Source: Panicum virgatum
Lineage: Eukaryota; Streptophyta; Magnoliopsida; Poales; Poaceae
DNA: 64,000 nucleotides
Reading direction: 5' to 3'
Assembly (NCBI RefSeq): GCF_016808335.1
Contig: NC_053146.1
Location: 28,435,495-28,499,494 of the forward strand
The notes beneath the pieces were generated by a model. It ran no database searches. It worked only from the letters and a program-made list of their open reading frames with translations, and was not told the DNA's origin. Position 1 is the stretch's first letter. Each line of letters begins with the position of its first letter. Position numbers and translations under genes: made by a program. Positions 60,632-64,000 of this stretch are shown piece by piece.

Positions 60632-60648
60632 CCAAGTATGGGGGATCT
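60632..60648 (+). promoter_or_regulatory. Element E: terminal polypurine tract
   Basis: CCAAGTATGGGGGATCT lies directly before the 3' LTR. It is a slightly decayed form of the AAGTGTGGGGG tract. Confidence 0.7.
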
Positions 60649-61926
60649 TGTTGACAATCATTAACGACCAATTTTGACCGTCAACTCCTACACAAAAGGG
60701 AACCACAAAGTGGAATAAATGCTAGCATAGGGTTTATTTATTAACAAATTCCACATATGGTGCTTGAGAATGTGTGCAGGTGGTTTTGACCTAATTTCGC
60801 AGGTTTCAAGTACACTTTGGCCCGACATAAATCGCAGAAATTATCAAAGCACCAATTCAGGCTCAAATGGACCAAGTGTAGCCCAAGAACCTAGTTCAGA
60901 CCACTCAAGACAAGCTAAGCCCAACTGGGTTAAGACAAGGAGGCCCAGGACAGCTTGCTGGACGAAGCTAGGGGAGGTTGGCCCACCTGGCAGGCTGACC
61001 GACCTACTGGTCGGACGACCAAGCCCATGGGCCCCACCGCCTCAGCTTCGACACGTGGCACCTCCCTACTGGTTGCTTAAGTCAGTTCCAGGTGCTTCAG
61101 CCCGTGGTTCCCTCCTATAAATACAAGGGGAGGGGGTAGAGGAATGGACACACACACACACACACATCACACCCTCTCAACTCACCTTTCTCCCTTGGAG
61201 CTTGAGGCCTTCATCCTAGATGCTTAGGTAGACTAGGAGGTGTAGAAGAAGAGGAGGAGAGTGAGGAGGAGTCAAGGGAAGTGCCAGGTCTATCGACACT
61301 CTTCTCTGCTTGTACCTCGACGGATGCTTATTCGGTTATAAGTGTTCGAGACTTTCTTTGTTTGTTTATTTGGAATTAGAGTTTAGATCGCAAGTTATCA
61401 TCTCTACCTTATATTAGTTGATGTGTATGCTAGCGAGTAGCATTTGATCTTAGCTTAAGACCCCGGATAGAAAAGGGTAGTCTTGGCCAGGGCTAAGGTT
61501 AGTAGGTAAAGGCGTAGACATGGTGTCTAGGCTGGACTATACAACTCATTTGTCTTATAGTCCGACGGTTTGTAGAGGTAGCCGGCAGGTGGTGACAGCC
61601 CTGTTCGAGCCTTTTAGTAATCCTCCACGTTCGAATATCAGATAGAGCACATATTGGAACTACCGGTTTGCATAAGTCGATCGATACCTTTAGCTCGAAG
61701 TATAATGACGACGTGATCTCTTCTTCTAGGCATCGATTCTAGGTATAGAAAGTCCTCCCTTCTGTCTTCTCTACACCGGCGCGTGTGTCCTTGGATGAGC
61801 CTGAACCTGTAGATAGCGTACTCACATTCCTCAGTGTATACGATACCTTGGAATACTCTTGAGTGAAAGCTACAGCGTTATCCATGCGCTTGCGGATTTT
61901 ATTTGTGACATTACAAAATACCAACA
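60649..61926 (+). repeat. Element E: 3' LTR
   Basis: 1,278 bp. It begins TGTTGACAATC, so its opening inverted repeat is damaged. It has TATAAATA at 61116-61123 and AGGTGGTGACAGCCCT at 61587-61602, and ends AAATACCAACA. Confidence 0.93.
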
Positions 61927-62765
61927 CGCCCCCAAACCAGCCTGCGCCCTCGGTGGCGGCGGCCGCCCGAGGGTCACCATGCCCGCCGCTAGCGCGGGCA
62001 TCCTCTCGCCCGTCGCCGTCATGGGCGTCCTCTCACCCGCCGCCGTTGCAGGCACGGGCATCCGTTCGCACGACGTCATCGCGGACGCAGGCGTCTTCTC
62101 GCCCACCACCGGCGCGGGCGCCTTCTCGCCCGCCGCCGACATCGAAGCCTCGACACCGGTCCGTTGTTGGACTGGCGGTTGGCCTCCGACCACCCCCGTG
62201 TCGGGGCCCTCGAGCGATGGGGCGTCCATGTCGTCGGACGAGGAATCGTTGTCTGCCTCCGGTGTGGACTCGGGCGTGGGCAGCGGCAGGAGGCCCTCCT
62301 TCTCCCGCTTCCTGTTCGCCTTCTCATGCTCCTCCTTCCTCCTCTTCCTGTCACGTGTCTCCTTCTCTGCATCCTTCCACGCCTTTTCTTCCTCCGCGCG
62401 CCGGCGGTTTGCGGTGCGGGTCTCGGGGAGCGAGGGGTCTGAGACATACCTGCCCCGGGACAGCCCCTATGAGCATGATTAAGGTCAAAAGGGGAAAGGG
62501 GGGCAACACAAAACCATCGATAATTGAAAGCGATCCTTACCAGTTGGACGTACCCCACCTCGGGGCGCATCTTGATCACCCAGAGGTCCGTGGGGTTGGA
62601 TGGGAACTGTGACACCGTGCGCTTTGCCCTTTGGGCGGTGACGTCGTGGGTGAGCAGCTCCGCCACCATCCGCGAACCCTCGGACGCGGCCTGGGGCATA
62701 AGCTGGTAGATCGCCAGCCTCCTCTCCATCAGAGGGAGCACCCTCTACCGGTGGAAGTTGGCGAC

Positions 62766-62898
62766 TGTTGACGGTCCTTAAGTCAAAAATAAAGCCGTCA
62801 ACTCCTGCATCTTTTCATGACTTTCGAACACCAAAAGTAGTTATAAGGCTTATTTCTAATCATTTCCATGAGTTTTCGTGATTCTTGGATTGCAGGCA
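62766..62898 (+). mobile_element. Fragment O: start of an Athila LTR similar to that of C
   Basis: TGTTGACGGTCCTTAAGT opens the fragment. It aligns with the first ~130 bp of C's 3' LTR, including ATTTCCATGAGTTTT-GTGA and the TTGCAGGCA tail. It interrupts the antisense gene of F and is itself cut at 62898 by LTR P. Confidence 0.8.
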
Positions 62899-64000
62899 TG
62901 TAACATCCGGTTTATAAAAGGACATAAACCGAGCAATCATATACGTGCCAAGATCAAGTCACACGTATATACAACAGAATGAACAGTATATCACAGCACA
63001 TATCACGTAAAAAGATATAATAAAGCGAATATGAATGTTATTTATTACATTAATGACAAAAGTCTGGTACAGAGTATGCGGAAACGTAATACATAAACAA
63101 TAACTCTCGTCGGAAGCTGAGCAGGGCGCCACAGGGACGTCGACTGGGAGACAAACGCCTAGAAGTCCTCATAGTGCTGGTAGCGCTGAGCGAACTCCCT
63201 CGCGTCGGCAGGAACTGAGCAGCAGTAGAGTGTCCCCAAGAGGAAAAAGAGTAGAGTAGGCATGAGTGAGTACACAACTTGTACTCAACAATTATAACAC
63301 AAACTATGAGGCTCTAGGGTTGGCTGACTCAACTGCATTAGCTTTTAAGTCTTGGCAAAATTTTATTAAAACTAATTACTACAAGTTGGTGAATTACCAT
63401 AAACCCAGTTACATAGTAATTAATCAAAATTAAATCATGTTACTACTGAGAACCAAACTGAACCAAGCCACCCGGGGAAACCTGCCTCGTCAAAGGAAGA
63501 TAACCCCACTAATCAAAAGGAGGATCTGGGCCGCTCATGACCGTGAGCACGGCTAGTATACAAGTTTTACACTCTGCTGAGGTTGCACAACCCACAAGTC
63601 GTGAGCTACGCTAGTTGTTCATCACACTTCCTTAGTTGAGATGACTAGCAAACTCACTACGAGGCCTTTACAAAGAATCTCGTTGGTAAGGAGTAACCAT
63701 GAGGGTGGATCGGCGACTATGGAGCAGGTCTAGTGGGCGTCAAGACAAGGAGCACAGACGAGGCCACTCAGCATGAGGGCCATAGAAGCTTACCTCCCCT
63801 GCCCCGCAGGTAAGTTACTCCAAACCAAAAAGACCTAATTATTACGCCAAGACCGTCCCATTCCAGTCTTGTGGTAGCGCTATTGTCCCAGATTGTCGCT
63901 CAATGAACCGGTCCTTATGGAGATTGGCCAACCAAGCACTAAGCACCGCGCTGGCCCCCTAAACCAAGTTTCTAACAAAACATATTTTAACGAGACATGA
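62899..64000 (-). mobile_element. LTR P (Tekay-type), running off the window
   Basis: TGTAACATCCGGTTTATAAA at 62899 matches the start of solo LTR M, and the alignment holds to the window end. The terminal hairpin is at 62907-62930. Whether it is a solo LTR or part of a longer element cannot be seen. Confidence 0.88.
63159..63214 (-). CDS. LTR-borne small gene in P, last exon
   Basis: On the minus strand the acceptor CTGCTCAG leads into an exon encoding REFAQRYQHYEDF and a stop at 63159-63161. Acceptor, length (56 nt) and frame match exon b of L and K. The acidic exon would lie beyond the window. Confidence 0.45.

Larger units (their letters stand above)
52919..61926 (+). mobile_element. Element E: complete Athila-type retrotransposon
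   Basis: E is 9,008 bp, with LTRs 52919-54174 and 60649-61926 and the target duplication CGCCC at 52914-52918 and 61927-61931. Order: 5' LTR, tRNA-Asp PBS, gag, protease-like domain, RT, RNase H, integrase, short 3' ORF, long 3' untranslated region with two polypurine tracts, 3' LTR. The LTRs differ by roughly 5% by eye plus a 19-bp insertion and a (CA)n length change. All large ORFs carry stops or frameshifts, so it is not autonomous now. It lies in an exon of the antisense gene of F. Confidence 0.95.
45327..62765 (+). mobile_element. Element F: Tat-lineage retrotransposon, interrupted by N and E
   Basis: F contributes 45327-48310, 49792-52918 and 61932-62765. It carries pol on the plus strand, with a second RNase H between RT and integrase (Tat type), followed by an antisense gene in the 3' region. 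Its gag and 5' LTR lie beyond G to the left, and its 3' LTR lies beyond 62765. It hosts the solo LTR N (GGTGG duplication) and the full element E (CGCCC duplication), and is the oldest layer visible here. Confidence 0.85.
50879..62765 (-). pseudogene. Antisense coiled-coil gene of F, multi-exon, split by element E
   Basis: Minus-strand exons can be followed at about 62765-62541 (RVLPLMERRLAIYQLMP, ending before GTAAGG), 62466-61932 continuing at 52918-52823 across element E (charged KRRKEEHEKANRKREK, then low complexity and SLMKKRKMSNIS, ending before GTAAGT), 52736-52227 (Ala-rich), 51803-51363 (coiled coil: QLMQMSRDKSVELAQQYSRV, with a frameshift near 51671 and stops) and 51291-50879 (SRLQSLGGRVTERLKGALHLG, HLATGYVIAADDED, stop). 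The first visible exon contains TAG near 62747. From memory it resembles antisense proteins of grass Tat elements, but no function is known. It is unlike the plant mobile domain cargo of H except for the coiled coil. Frames of the Ala-rich exon are uncertain. Confidence 0.6.

Overview
The window is a block of nested LTR retrotransposons from a plant nuclear genome. It is almost certainly a grass: the Tekay/Del, Tat and Athila Ty3/gypsy lineages present here, the very long GC-rich Tekay LTRs, and the style of the gag, pol and cargo proteins all point that way. I see no ordinary host gene, no rRNA or tRNA gene, no CRISPR array and nothing bacterial. Such a block suggests pericentromeric or other heterochromatin. 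The species cannot be told from sequence alone.

Layout from outermost to innermost. Element F (Tat type, + strand) runs from 45327 to about 62765. It is interrupted by a reverse-oriented solo LTR N (48311-49791, target duplication GGTGG), by a full-length Athila element E (52919-61926, target duplication CGCCC), and at its right end by an Athila LTR start O (62766) that is itself cut by a Tekay LTR P (62899 to the window end). To the left of F lies an Athila-type LTR fragment G (44292-45326). It is cut by the 3' part of Athila element C (38081-44291), which is cut by Tekay element B (- strand, 26796-38080), which is cut by Tekay element A (- strand, window start to 26795). A is interrupted by a complete Tat element H (- strand, 12667-25584, target duplication GGAGG), by a solo LTR K (626-7957, target duplication AGTGT) that contains a second solo LTR L (3642-7387, target duplication GGTTT), and by an LTR end D (1-128). 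B is interrupted by solo LTR M (27084-30863, target duplication AAAAC). The inferred nest is seven layers deep.

Most gag-pol reading frames carry stops and frameshifts, many of the C-to-T type. Several features go beyond ordinary retrotransposon decay. (1) The long Tekay LTRs contain a small spliced gene. An acidic exon is joined by a phase-1 GC-AG intron to a short last exon, in three different LTR families. (2) Tat element H carries two antisense cargo genes with their own TATA boxes; one is a five-exon plant mobile domain gene. (3) Tat element F carries a different antisense multi-exon coiled-coil gene. (4) Leader and 3' regions of the Tekay and Athila elements hold stem-loops with compensatory base changes. 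(5) Both Athila elements carry a second polypurine tract and a short coiled-coil ORF where an env-like gene would sit.

All domain assignments come from reading motifs by eye. No database search was possible.
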